Below, in pieces: positions 49,061 through 59,471 of a stretch of DNA of 64,000 bases; within the stretch, counting starts at the first letter, position 1; each line of letters begins with the position of its first letter. Source of the DNA: Lithospermum erythrorhizon (lineage: Eukaryota > Streptophyta > Magnoliopsida > Boraginales > Boraginaceae); assembly GCA_019722365.1 (NCBI GenBank), contig JADFUC010001351.1:310001-374000 (forward strand), in the 5' to 3' direction. The notes below the pieces were generated by a model, which did no database searches, had not been told where the DNA came from, and saw only the letters and a program-made list of their open reading frames with translations. The translations under genes were made by a program, and so were the position numbers.

Positions 49061-50039
49061 ACAACTAAGGAGCATCATTGAATTTCGAGACTAAAAGAAG
49101 CATTTAAGAAAATAGTCAATGAAAGACAACTTGTGGGTGGTCCAAGTTTTGGTACCAAAACTACGGAACCCATTACGGTCAATTTACTACTAAAAGCGAC
49201 GCGAACAGCGATCGCGAGATTTACTTATTTCTTCTTATTTACGTTTCATTTACGCTAATTTTCTAATCGATACATTCATTTTATCAGAGCTCCAAGAACA
49301 AAGTACATTTAACCTTTGCAATTTTGATTTTGGTGATCAAGCTCTAAGAGGAGCAACAACATCAACCTACGAATTCAATGATAGATTTTACTAATGCATT
49401 TTTATTTTATATTATTCATGTTTTGCCTTATGCTCATTTTCTAATTGATATATTTTATTGTACCCAAGAACAAGATTTAGGCTATTAAGAGCAATTTCAA
49501 TCATGAAAATTCGAAAGAGTTCGTCAATCAACACTATAGTTTTGTGTTTACGAACACTCGAATGGTTTTTAATATCAATTTTGACTTCGACATTTCAATT
49601 TTGGAATTTGGATATTATTTCATTTTGATATTATCAGCTTCTTGCCGACTTTCATTTTGATATTATTTCGCTTATTTCATTGCTTTTTTAATATCGAATT
49701 TGGAAATTTTGGACTACGGAGCGAATGAATTTAACGGTAATTTTCCTCGATTTATTGTACTCAGTTTCGGTTTTGGGTGACCAAATTCTGCCGATCTCTG
49801 ATACTATCGGATCCGAAGTTTCGGAGCATCTGGATACTATCTGACCTGATATTTGGATACTATCGATCCGGATGGATTCGTGATCAAGACCGACCGGTTC
49901 CTCGGATGACCGAAACCGACCGGCTCGGGACTGATCCTGGCCCTCGTCCAACCTCGATCCGATAGTTGGGTTTCGGGTCCAACCGACCGACACTAACCGG
50001 TCCGTTCGACCGTGAAAACCGTCCGACTGCACAAGCATC

Positions 50040-52304
50040 TGCAGTGACTAAGCGCTGAGACGCTGACGCAGTAAGACGATGACCGTTACGTGTCTACCTC
50101 GCGGTTCTGCCATGAAGTTGCAGGGCTACTTTATAGCCGCTGCGACTTGTTCACTAATCGGCGCATATATGGCTTTACGTAAGACGCAAAGCAGGATTCG
50201 CTTGTATGGACAATGATCATTACATCATGACCAAGCTATCAGCAGACAAGGATATTGAAAGTACAATACGAATGTACTGCCGACGTTTCCTCATCACGGT
50301 AGTGAGCAAACACATTGGGCCAGATATCATTTTGAGGAGTGAAAGGAGAACTGGGCCGTGAAACAAAGTTCGTACGCGTGACAACCCAAATTTCGATATG
50401 TTTACGGTTCGCCTCGAAAGCAGCTTTCAACATTTGCTTGAACTTACTCTTTAGTCGTCTGCTAGAAAAGAACATCCTGGCGAGAAGCTCACATCTGTCA
50501 TTTCGATGCATCCTCTGCACGCTCCCACATCCGCAATATATATTTCACTATCTAAAAGACATCCTGCATCTCGAAAGCATCCTGCGCATTTGATCCTGCT
50601 AACATCCGTACTTCGAGTACATCCTGTAATTTTCAATTATCCGTTTTAAGGACCGCTTCCTGCTATTCAAAGATCCTGCAGTTAATTCAAGCATTCGTTA
50701 AAGAATGTATCAATCGAAAGTTATGTTAATGTACCACATCTAAACTTTGTGTTTTGGCCAATAATGGCCCCATAAAAATACTTAGCTTTTAATTTTTCCC
50801 TTAAATTTCGCTTTACTTGACGCTCAGATTATCTAAACTATTTCGCTTAAATTGTATTCCTCCCATCTATTATAGTAAAATTTGTTCAAGGATACCCTAA
50901 CATATCATGTAAATATACCACGTAAATCTTTATATTCTTTCTTTCAAGTATTTTATTTCTTAATTCATATATGTCTTTGTTATACCATACTTAATAATAA
51001 AATCACCTAAAATGAACTAAAAAAATTACCTCAAATTAAAAGTACACACTTTTTAAATAATTAAATGATGATATGAGACAAATGTAGATGATCAATGATA
51101 CCTTTAGTAGTAAAGAAAATGTACATGGTGTTTCAATCTCTTACATTATTGAATGTGCAGCTTTCACATCATCACATAATTCCTCTTATCTCGAGAGCAT
51201 TAGCTGCATCTACTATGTTAAGAGATCCACCGTCAGTCTCGCTTTAAATCTGGCGCCTGTCTAAAATGACATTAATTTTATTTAAACAAAATTTATTATC
51301 AGATCAATTAAAAACCTTAAAAGAAAAGAAAGCTTCAACTACAACAAAATAAAAAGAAATCTCTACGATGATCCTATCTCAATTAAAAGAATAAACCTAA
51401 ACGAAGAAAAATCATCAAATACAAATGTTAATAAATGTAAAGGTTAATTTAACTCAATGATAATGACTTTTACATCACTATATTTATCAATTACACTAAA
51501 ACTTCATTTACAATTTACATAATATATAAAATATTGTGGTATTCTCAGATTCGTGACTGCATCTAAAAGCATCGCCTGAACGCCCCCAAAAGATGGAAGC
51601 CCTATTAGTATCATCATGTCTAATAGACTTAAAAATACAGAGGATAATTTAGTTAACTTCTTGCATTTACACTAGAACTCATACTCCATCACTAAAGGCT
51701 TGGCGGCAGAGAGAAGGAGGAGAAGAAATATTCTTGCTAACAAACATGTAAGTAGCCTTGTAAAAGAATCTAAGCAAGTTTCTCAATATGATTTGACTCG
51801 AAAACTTAAAACTTTTTATAGAAAATGCTCGAGTAAATCGAGCTCAAATTGAGTCGAGGAAGTGTTAATTTTTTGTCTCAACAAGTTGAGTCGAGTCGAA
51901 TATACAGCTAACATAGAGTCGAGTAGAACCTCAATTTTAGTTTTCGATGTGAATTACATTTGACTACCTTACAAATTAAACCCACATGTAAGAGTACGTC
52001 AGAAATGATGTGTTCTGCCAAGAAAAGAGTGTTTTATTCTTCTTTTCGATCATGGAAGTAAGCGTGGGAATAAAGGATCCACTGATAGATAGCAAAACAA
52101 GATGGAGAGGTCCCACACACTAGGAAACAAGGCCAGGGGAGGAGGCCTATGTTCCCTAATTTTTTGAAAAAATAAATGTTGAATATTGAAAAATAAGATT
52201 ATAATTCACATTTTTCAAAATATTTGCATCCTCAAATTTTTATATTTTTTTTATTTGTATTATGTTAATTTATTCGTCACTTTTACATAAAAAAAAAACC
52301 TAAT
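50040..52304. other. Gene-free: possible retrotransposon remnant, then AT-rich DNA
   Basis: From 50040 to 50700 the composition is balanced, and at 50470-50690 the word CATCCTG or ATCCTG recurs six or seven times at irregular spacing. From 50750 on the DNA is AT-rich with no recognised gene; 51780-51945 holds several GAGTCGAG motifs. Confidence 0.4.
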
Positions 52305-52706
52305 TCAAACAATGATCCTACACGCATGAGAAGCAGAAGAAGGTGATCTACTATACATGTGACTTGCTTGACCACATTCATCATTTTTTCTTATCATCAA
52401 CTTACAAACTGATCTATTATTGCTTCTAGCTAAGCTGAGATTTGCCAATTTCATTGTCGAGCCAGGTTTTTCTTCATCAGGCTTAGAACCTTTCTAGATG
52501 TTATTAGGACCACTGCAATAGAATGGGTTGCCTTCTCTTTTCTCCACTTTATCCGGCCTTAGCATCAACTCTCTGGCTATCATCCCCAATTTTTTATTTC
52601 TTTTAGGAAGTTTTTTTGGGATTACTAGAAAGTTTGCAGTATTCTTGATGGCTTTTAATTGACTAACTGGCCGATTTACAATAATCGACGCCAGTAAAAT
52701 GATCAA
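52305..52706 (-). pseudogene. Unrecognised open frame with one in-frame TAG
   Basis: From an ATG at 52706 the frame is open for 70 codons to a TAG at 52494-52496, and then continues open for another 62 codons to a TGA at 52305-52307. The translation is not low-complexity: basic in the middle (KKLPKRNKKLG, RPDKVEKREG) with three cysteines further on (FYCSGPNN, VCKLMIRK, DECGQASH). I recognise no family. It may be a gene with a nonsense mutation, an exon pair with a short intron I cannot see, or chance. Confidence 0.3.
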
Positions 52707-53519
52707 TTAAAATCGAATTAAAGGAAATGAACGCTGACTATAACAAACACGGAATTAAAAGAACAGCGAACAAAAAATAAACACGAAATGGAGCTGCCGC
52801 TGAATTTTCCCATTTTGATTTTTTTTAAGTTTTAGATGTAAAATTACTATTTTACCTTGTGAAAAGTCACGGTCACATGCGGCTGACTAACTAAGACGCC
52901 GAGTAAAAAGACCAATTAAAATTGACCAATATTAACCAATCATAACAAATACGGAATGGAAATGAACGACGAACGTAAGCCAAAACATAAACGAGGCCGC
53001 CTCTAACTTTTACTCAATTTTGCTGATACGTTTATATTCGTGTAAGGTTCATCCTAAAAGTATGTAATTAACATCATTGGAATAGTCTAATATCTTGTGA
53101 ACCACGCTGATTTCGAATCGTATTATATTTACATATTTAATGTAGGAAATGAGAGATATAAGATCATCATACACTAGTAGAAAATAAAATATTTGTGACG
53201 TGGTAATGCGAAAACAAATTTTCTATAAGCATGTGACATCAATATATAATCGATGGCTAGCTCCATATAGCAACTAAATTAAAACTTGTAAGCTCATAGG
53301 AAGTACAGAGTAGTAATTAAGTTGATCAAATATGGGAGACAGCACAAACACACTACCTCTACTGATGTTCATTTTACCTACAAAGACATTTTTATTTTAT
53401 TTTTATTATTATTATTTGTACATTTGTTCATTGTGGGGGAAAAAGATCAAAGCCGCAAAGGCATTCACTTTTATCTTTCTCTTAGTTGATTTACACGCTT
53501 TTGCAACCTTATCCATGCC
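52707..53519. other. Intergenic upstream of the glycine-rich protein locus
   Basis: AT-rich, no gene recognised. Sequence AATCGAATTAAAGGAAATGAACG (about 52712) and a similar string near 52920-52970 recur, suggesting a small duplication. The final 200 bases presumably contain promoter elements of the next locus. Confidence 0.35.
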
Positions 53520-53527
53520 TATAAATA
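53519..53527 (+). promoter_or_regulatory. TATA box of the glycine-rich protein locus
   Basis: GCCTATAAATACTCACC, about 75 bases before the ATG at 53598, followed by a short leader with CTCATCAATTTTCTC. Good spacing for a plant TATA promoter. Confidence 0.7.
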
Positions 53528-53597
53528 CTCACCATTTCATGCCGTTGAAACTCATCAATTTTCTCTACATTTTAATACATTCTAGATCGATTTTAAC

Positions 53598-54328
53598 ATG
53601 GCTAAGCTTAAAATTTTGATTGTATTTTCCTTTGTGTTATTGGGTGTTTCCATTTGTTCTGGAGCTAGAACTCTGCTTGCTCATGGTGAGTTAGGAGTTG
53701 AAGTTGAACATGGCATCGCATCAGGGGTGCTCGCTGTGCCGGTGGCCGCGCGGGGCGCGCGGGGCGCAGCCACGGGTGACTGCGGATATAAGTAGCGGTG
53801 GTGTGGGAAACGGAGAGAAGCGCGGCTGAGGCATAGCATAAAGGTTACGTGCCGCAGGGCGGGCGGGGAGGTGGAAGCGCGGTGGAGTGTGGTGCGCGAA
53901 AGCGATTTGAGGGTACGCAGCGGTAAGGCGCTGTGGGAAGCGTGGTGGGAAGGGTGAGGATATGGTGCCGCGAGCATACGGGCGCGACGCGGCGCAAGTG
54001 GAAAGGAAGCTGAGTGTAGCGCTTCAAGTGGCGCGATCATGCAGCGGATATGCGGGGCGGGCGAGGAGGATGCAGGATATGGAGTGTGAGGAGAAATGGA
54101 GCGCGAAGTGGGAGTGGTGTGGCTAGCGGGCGTGAGTGCTGCATGAGTATCACTGTGAGCCAGAGTTAAGAGCGAGGTGCACATGAGGTACAATGGAGGA
54201 GGATACGCGGAGGCGGCTGAGCTGTCAGGTTATGAGTGCATCTTTCCACTGTGAAGACAGCAGGAGGATATGGTGGAGGTGCAGGAGGTGGTAAAGGTAG
54301 TGGCCATGGAGGTGTCTATGCTCCATGA
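53598..54328 (+). pseudogene. Secreted glycine-rich protein, reading frame broken
   Basis: The start encodes a clear signal peptide (MAKLKILIVFSFVLLGVSIC, cleavage probably near SG-A at 22-24), then RTLLAHGELGVEVEHG. This N-terminal layout is usual for plant cell-wall glycine-rich proteins. The end of the locus also reads as one: GGYGGGAGGGKGSGHGGVYAP and TGA at 54326-54328. The GC- and G-rich middle (53720-54240) should encode Gly repeats but has many stops; translation from the ATG ends after 65 codons (TAG at 53793-53795). The first ATG and the final TGA are not in the same frame. Intact promoter and both ends argue for a recent pseudogene or for consensus errors in a GGT/GGA repeat. The long antisense open frame here is a by-product of the G-rich composition. 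Confidence 0.65.
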
Positions 54329-55467
54329 AAAGCTTCTATTATTTATTACGAGTTCATGCAAAACCTACCTAAATTCGCCCGTCTTATAAGTCGGGAATTT
54401 GATTTGTTATTACAATATTTATTAATGAAACGAATATAAATGAAGAAATTATTATAAATTAAATTGCACTAAAGTAATTATTGAAGCATTGTCAAATCTC
54501 CTGATGAATTTGATGATGTTTTACTTTGGCCCTGGGTCAGAACAAACATAAATATTCTAACCCTAACAATAATTATTAGACTTTGGCCATTAAACTAACG
54601 CCTCCCTATCTTAAACTTAACGGTGGGACCAGTCACTATCTAACCAAACCCGCAAATAAATTTATCACTATCGCACTGTCATTAAGAATGAGATTCAATA
54701 TGACACGCCACTAGTCGGCATCAAAGACAACTTTCTCTCATCCTTAATTCATTTTCATTATTTTTCAGATCTTAAATTACATTGTTTTTGTTACTGAATG
54801 TAAGATTAACAACAATTAGGAGAAATATATATAGTTGGAGAAAAACAAAACATAGAGTACTATTCTCACATTCATCTATAATAAAAAAATCGCAGTGCCT
54901 TGATTGAAAACTCAAGTAGCGCTTTGTGTCGGTGGTTAGAGTTAGAACTTGTTCTTCAATCGCTTTCTTTTATACTATGTTCCCCCACAAAAAACTTCTG
55001 CTAAAACGAACCAATAGTAGTTCTTTTAATTTTCTTATTGGATATGATAAGCTCTAGAAATAGAGCTTTGTGATATTATACCTGTGATACTATTATTACT
55101 ATATATATATACTCAATTCTAATTATCATGACTTCAATATAATGTGTTTAGTAATAATTAAAATTATTTTATACTCCCTTCAATTTATTTTAATTTTTTT
55201 CTATATATCGAATAAATCTTCGATCTTCAATTACTTTTTTAATTATATTATTAAAAAAAAAAATAAAAATGACACATGAAAGATTTTAAAAGACGGTAAC
55301 TAATTATATAAATTTGATATTTTTAAAATAATTAATAATTAATTTTCAAAAGCTCAATTTCAAAAATTCAAACGCATAATTAAAGCTGATCAGTTTATGA
55401 AACATGTAAGGATTTAAACTTAGTTTGATAAAGAGTGTCACAAAATTATAACGACGATGAAGTTCGA
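54329..55467. other. Intergenic between two convergent loci
   Basis: 3' flank of the glycine-rich locus (plus strand) meets the 3' flank of the USP-like gene (minus strand). AT-rich, no gene recognised. ACTCCCTTCAATTTATTTTAA at 55173 could be one end of a MITE. Confidence 0.4.
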
Positions 55468-58400
55468 TCAATATGGTAATGGATCACATTTGAGGTGTAG
55501 GAATTGCTGGAGTGGTAAACCAAGTGCAGCTAGCGATCGTCGTCCTTGAATAGTCTCAGCCTCCCCATTATCATTCATCCTTACCATATGACAGCATCCC
55601 ACTTTCTCTGCATAGTATTCTATATTTTTCCTATCATGGTACCTTCATCCAATGACAAATTAAAACTTCAAATTAGATATGTTTTTCTGGCATTAATTTT
55701 ATATTATTAACATGTACCTAAAGGCATAGAAAATCTGTTATCAGTTATGAAATCAAGTTTTTATATAGCAAGAATTTACTTGATAAACATTTATAATAAA
55801 AATATGAAAATTTAGAGACGACGACCGGCCGTGCACCCTAAATTCCATTATATCACTGCCCTGGGTTATAACAGATGACCACTATACCAACGAACTATTA
55901 TTATGTAATATCGCTGACAGGCCCACAATCAAGGGTCTAAATACGATATTAATAATTTGATCAATCATTATTATATCATCAAAAGATTCACGATCAAATA
56001 ACACAGCTGTAAATAGCTATTACATTATTAATTAATATTTATTAATTTATTGTAAAATACTTAATTTACAAACACCTTTCTAACCTTACCTAATTATTAT
56101 ACATGATCTACGTATATCAAATGAAATGTCCATTCGAGAACTCTTCTGTAACTTTTACCCACAAGTTTATAACACCTGCAAGCTCTTACAACGATAAAGG
56201 AAATTTAGAGAATTAAGATTCAATTGATTTAACAAAAACAAAAGATAATTTGAACTATTTTTAAAAAACCTTCAAATCATTCATTTAATAATAGAAGATA
56301 AAAATTATCAAAAATGTATTATCTTATAATTAGCGAATTATTAATTTTGCACTTATCCCTATGTTTGTAAAAATATTATCTTGGGAGATATATTAAATAA
56401 TCAGTTTCACTTATAGTTGGTAATTGCAAAAAAAAAATTGAACCAAAGATAAATTATTAATTTACCTACCTCTAGAAGTTTGCACATGCCAAAAAATATT
56501 TATCAAAGTCTATAATAACCTATCAATTTCTAAATGTAGCTGATAATTGTAAAAATTCAAATTAAAAAGGAACGAAAAAAGACAATGTTAATATATGACC
56601 AGAAAAGACGTGTAAAAAACGAAAAAACACGAATTATTAATTTATTAAATTAAAAATATCTAAAGAGTTTATTAAATAACTTAGCCAGAAATTTTATAAT
56701 CAGAAAAAAGGAAAAGGAACGAAAAAAAAAGCAACTAATTATTAATTTAGTCTCATTCCTAAATAACTGCAAAAATAAAATATTATCATAGAGAGTTTAT
56801 TAAATAATCGAAAGATTAAATTTTAATGAAGCTTCTAATGTAGAAAATATAATCATAAAAAACTCTAAAAGAACCCAAAAAAGCATAAAGATAAAAACTA
56901 AAAAAACATGAATTATTAATTTATTACACCCTATCTCTTGTTTTTTCGTTGCGTACCATTTATTCTTGTATTTAATATTTATTAATTTTATCTTAATTTC
57001 TACGTGAATCGATAAATTGCAAAAAGAAAACAAAATAACCCCTACAGAAAAGAAAAAGAATGAAAAAGCCGCATATGACAGCGCGTGAACGGCACAGCAT
57101 TTGCTCTTATAATATACTATTTCCTCCGCCTCAATTTATTTGGACGTTAGCAAAATTACTTTATTAGTTAAAAATAATTTGCTGAACAATTTTGCTTATA
57201 GAAAGTTAATATCGTACTCAATGTAGTAAGAATATTGTAAGACAATACAAACTTCAAATGCAAAATCAGACAGTTCTAAACGATCACTATAACGAAGTTA
57301 AAAAAATTTTATTGGGATTTATCAATTAAATCGGCATTTTATAGTAATATGTATTAGAAACAAAATAGCTTGATTTATATTTTTTATATATATACCTATC
57401 AAAAACAACCACTGTTGCGTGAAGGCTGATGATTTGCTCAATAACTAGAAGCCTCAAAGGATGTCCCATTTCTGTTCTAATTTCAGGAACCACCTAAAAG
57501 TAACACATACAGTTTTAAGAGTAGAGGTATAATATATAATTATTAGTCCTAGTAAATTATGAATTCATATAACAATTACCCCATATTCTTTGCAAAGGTC
57601 TAAGAGGTGTTGAAATTTCTGATACTTTGCCTTCATTTTCTTTTCACCATGGACAATGGATAAATCTTCACGATGCACACTCCAAATCTCAGACCATGTT
57701 TTGGAAGATACTTGTTATTAAACAGGAAAATATGATCACTTTAGTAGTTCAATCAATATATATGCATTAATAAAATATAATCGGTTTAAATTAAGATAAG
57801 AAATTAAGAATATTAACAAATGCTCTGTATTTGAATTAAATTTTAGGTTTTATGATATCAAATACAGGAAGGTGAATTAATAATTTAAGTTTTAGAAGAT
57901 TAAATAGAGGTTTTAGAAGATCAAAGATACTATGTTTTTGTTTGGTATAGTTGATCTAGCAGTGCAAGTACCTGAAATTATATTATTATGGTCCAACCTT
58001 ACAAGTTACAACGAAAGATCATCACCTTTTTTCTTTTAAAAGGGAAATAATTAAAATAACATATACTTCTTCCACTGTTTTTCTTTATTTTATACTTTTC
58101 CCTATGTTAATTTTTAACTATGTCTACCATCACAATATCTATCATCATTTAAGGGAAAGTATGATTAAACTATATATTTTCATTAAATAAGTCTAAAATT
58201 TTAAATTATCTGCCAGCTTTAAATGTGAGCATTTGATTTTTTTTTTTCTTTCTAAAGATCTAATAATTGTACAATGGTTTGAGTAAGACATTAGTTTGAG
58301 AATTAAAAGATACTTGAAGCTTCCCTTTGAAAGTAAGGTAGTGAATTGTGTATATGCAGAATCAAATGCACATTAATAATTTAATACCAGCAGGTTTGGT

Positions 58401-58749
58401 CTAGCAGGAAGATTCATGTGTAAACATAATAGATAAATCTGGAGTTCAAATATCACTAATAATATTAGTAGAGTTGTTTTTAATGCACAAGAATATGGGA
58501 GCTTTGGGTATTTATTATACGTGGGATATTAAGCCATGGCATAACTCCAAGAAGGACAACGTTGCAACGTATAGAAGAGGCAATCTCCTTCAACACCCAC
58601 TCTAGTGGTTCTGTAGATAAGTCCTCCAACCCATCATGGACAATCAATATACTCATCGGATCGTTCAGAGAAGCCGGTGATAGTATCCCCCGGAGCACCA
58701 CCAGATCTTGTGCCACCGTTCCCTTGCTGGCCGACGGCAACATTGACAT
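55468..58749 (-). CDS. USP-like protein (adenine nucleotide alpha hydrolase fold)
   Basis: Four exons on the minus strand: 58749-58521, 57710-57580, 57493-57396 and 55630-55468. All introns are GT/AG and phases match, giving 206 aa. The start is the first ATG about 60 bases after a TATA box; a second in-frame ATG is codon 3. Residues 33-76 (SILIVHDG...PLEWVLKEIASSI...NVVLLGVMPWLNIP) match the first beta-alpha-beta unit of a universal-stress-type Rossmann fold. The linker (KTWSEIWSVHREDLSIVHGE) and the segment VVPEIRTEMGHPLRLLVIEQ...ATVVVFDR resemble the N-terminal USP-like domain of plant receptor-like cytoplasmic kinases, but no kinase domain follows. The glycine-rich ATP motif of classical USPs (G-x2-G-x9-G-S/T) is not seen, so nucleotide binding is doubtful. 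Intron 3 is long (1765 bases). Role unknown; cytoplasmic by lack of targeting signals. Confidence 0.85.
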
Positions 58750-58805
58750 TTTGTAACTAAAATTAATTGAAGGGAGAAAAGGGATTTTGATACATGAAAT
58801 GAGAG

Positions 58806-58818
58806 GCTTATATAGCAG
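58806..58818 (-). promoter_or_regulatory. TATA box of the USP-like gene
   Basis: On the minus strand, CTGCTATATAAGCCTCTC, about 60 bases upstream of the ATG at 58749. Good match to plant TATA promoters. Confidence 0.7.
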
Positions 58819-59471
58819 TTGAAATTTTCATTAGCTTTTAGATTTCAACTTTGGTGATGACGGAAAAAACCTAGGCCAGATCATAGAGGAAGATGTCTAC
58901 ATGCACTATGCAAATATATCAATTAATTTTCAAGGGCAAAACAAATTGATATTATTGAGATGGGCGGAGAGTTTATTGGCCACAAGATAGATACCAAAAA
59001 TAATTTAATTATCAACAAATAATATTGTACCATGCAGAACCAGAAAGAACATTTTTGTGGGCATAGAACCTCTCGGAGTCTCGGAAAGATGATGGATTCT
59101 AGGTCTAACATTGGCATCATGTATAGAGACACAACTAATAAAATAAACTAATTTACTTACTAGATATTTATTTAAACATGAGGTGTTTTGTAAGGAAGTT
59201 AAAGTATAAAATACTACAATTATTTAAATTAGCTGGTGCAGATGTCTGCAACAACCCGCTACGCCAACAAGAACAGTCTGATCAACTTCGGTTCATTTTC
59301 AAAAGTATACAAGCCTAGACAAATGTGGCTACCTATTCATACTCTCCTCAGCTCAAAAGGTTGAGTTTCATATCTTCTCAATGTTACTATTCGAGACCTC
59401 GCTTTGTTCATTCTACGTGGCATAAACAGGACGTCTACATTAACTACTTTTATCGTTCACCTGGACCTCTG
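58819..59471. other. Intergenic: promoter of the USP-like gene, 3' flank of the UBP gene
   Basis: No additional gene. The 69-codon minus-strand open frame at 58923-59132 is hydrophobic and unrecognised and is not annotated as a gene. Confidence 0.5.

Larger units (their letters stand above)
47030..50030 (+). mobile_element. hAT element with decayed transposase
   Basis: Both ends are dense in CGGTCC/ACCGG/GATCCG motifs (47040-47205 and 49765-50025) in largely inverted arrangement, typical of Ac-like hAT subterminal DNA. A pyrimidine-rich leader-like region (47230-47400) and a T-rich intron-like part follow the left end. The transposase relic lies at about 48680-49060. Terminal inverted repeats and the 8-bp duplication were not resolved, so the limits are approximate. 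The element lies between the copia pol relic and a stretch (50040-50700) that may be more of the same retrotransposon, suggesting a nested insertion. Confidence 0.6.

Noticed and set aside
53681..54193. 170-codon open frame on the minus strand
   Set aside because: It is the antisense of the G-rich middle of the glycine-rich protein locus; Pro/Ser/His/Arg-rich composition follows from the complement of Gly codons. No family motif.
58923..59132. 69-codon hydrophobic open frame between the USP-like and UBP genes
   Set aside because: Falls in the promoter of the USP-like gene, no family motif, AT-rich codons; chance frame is more likely.
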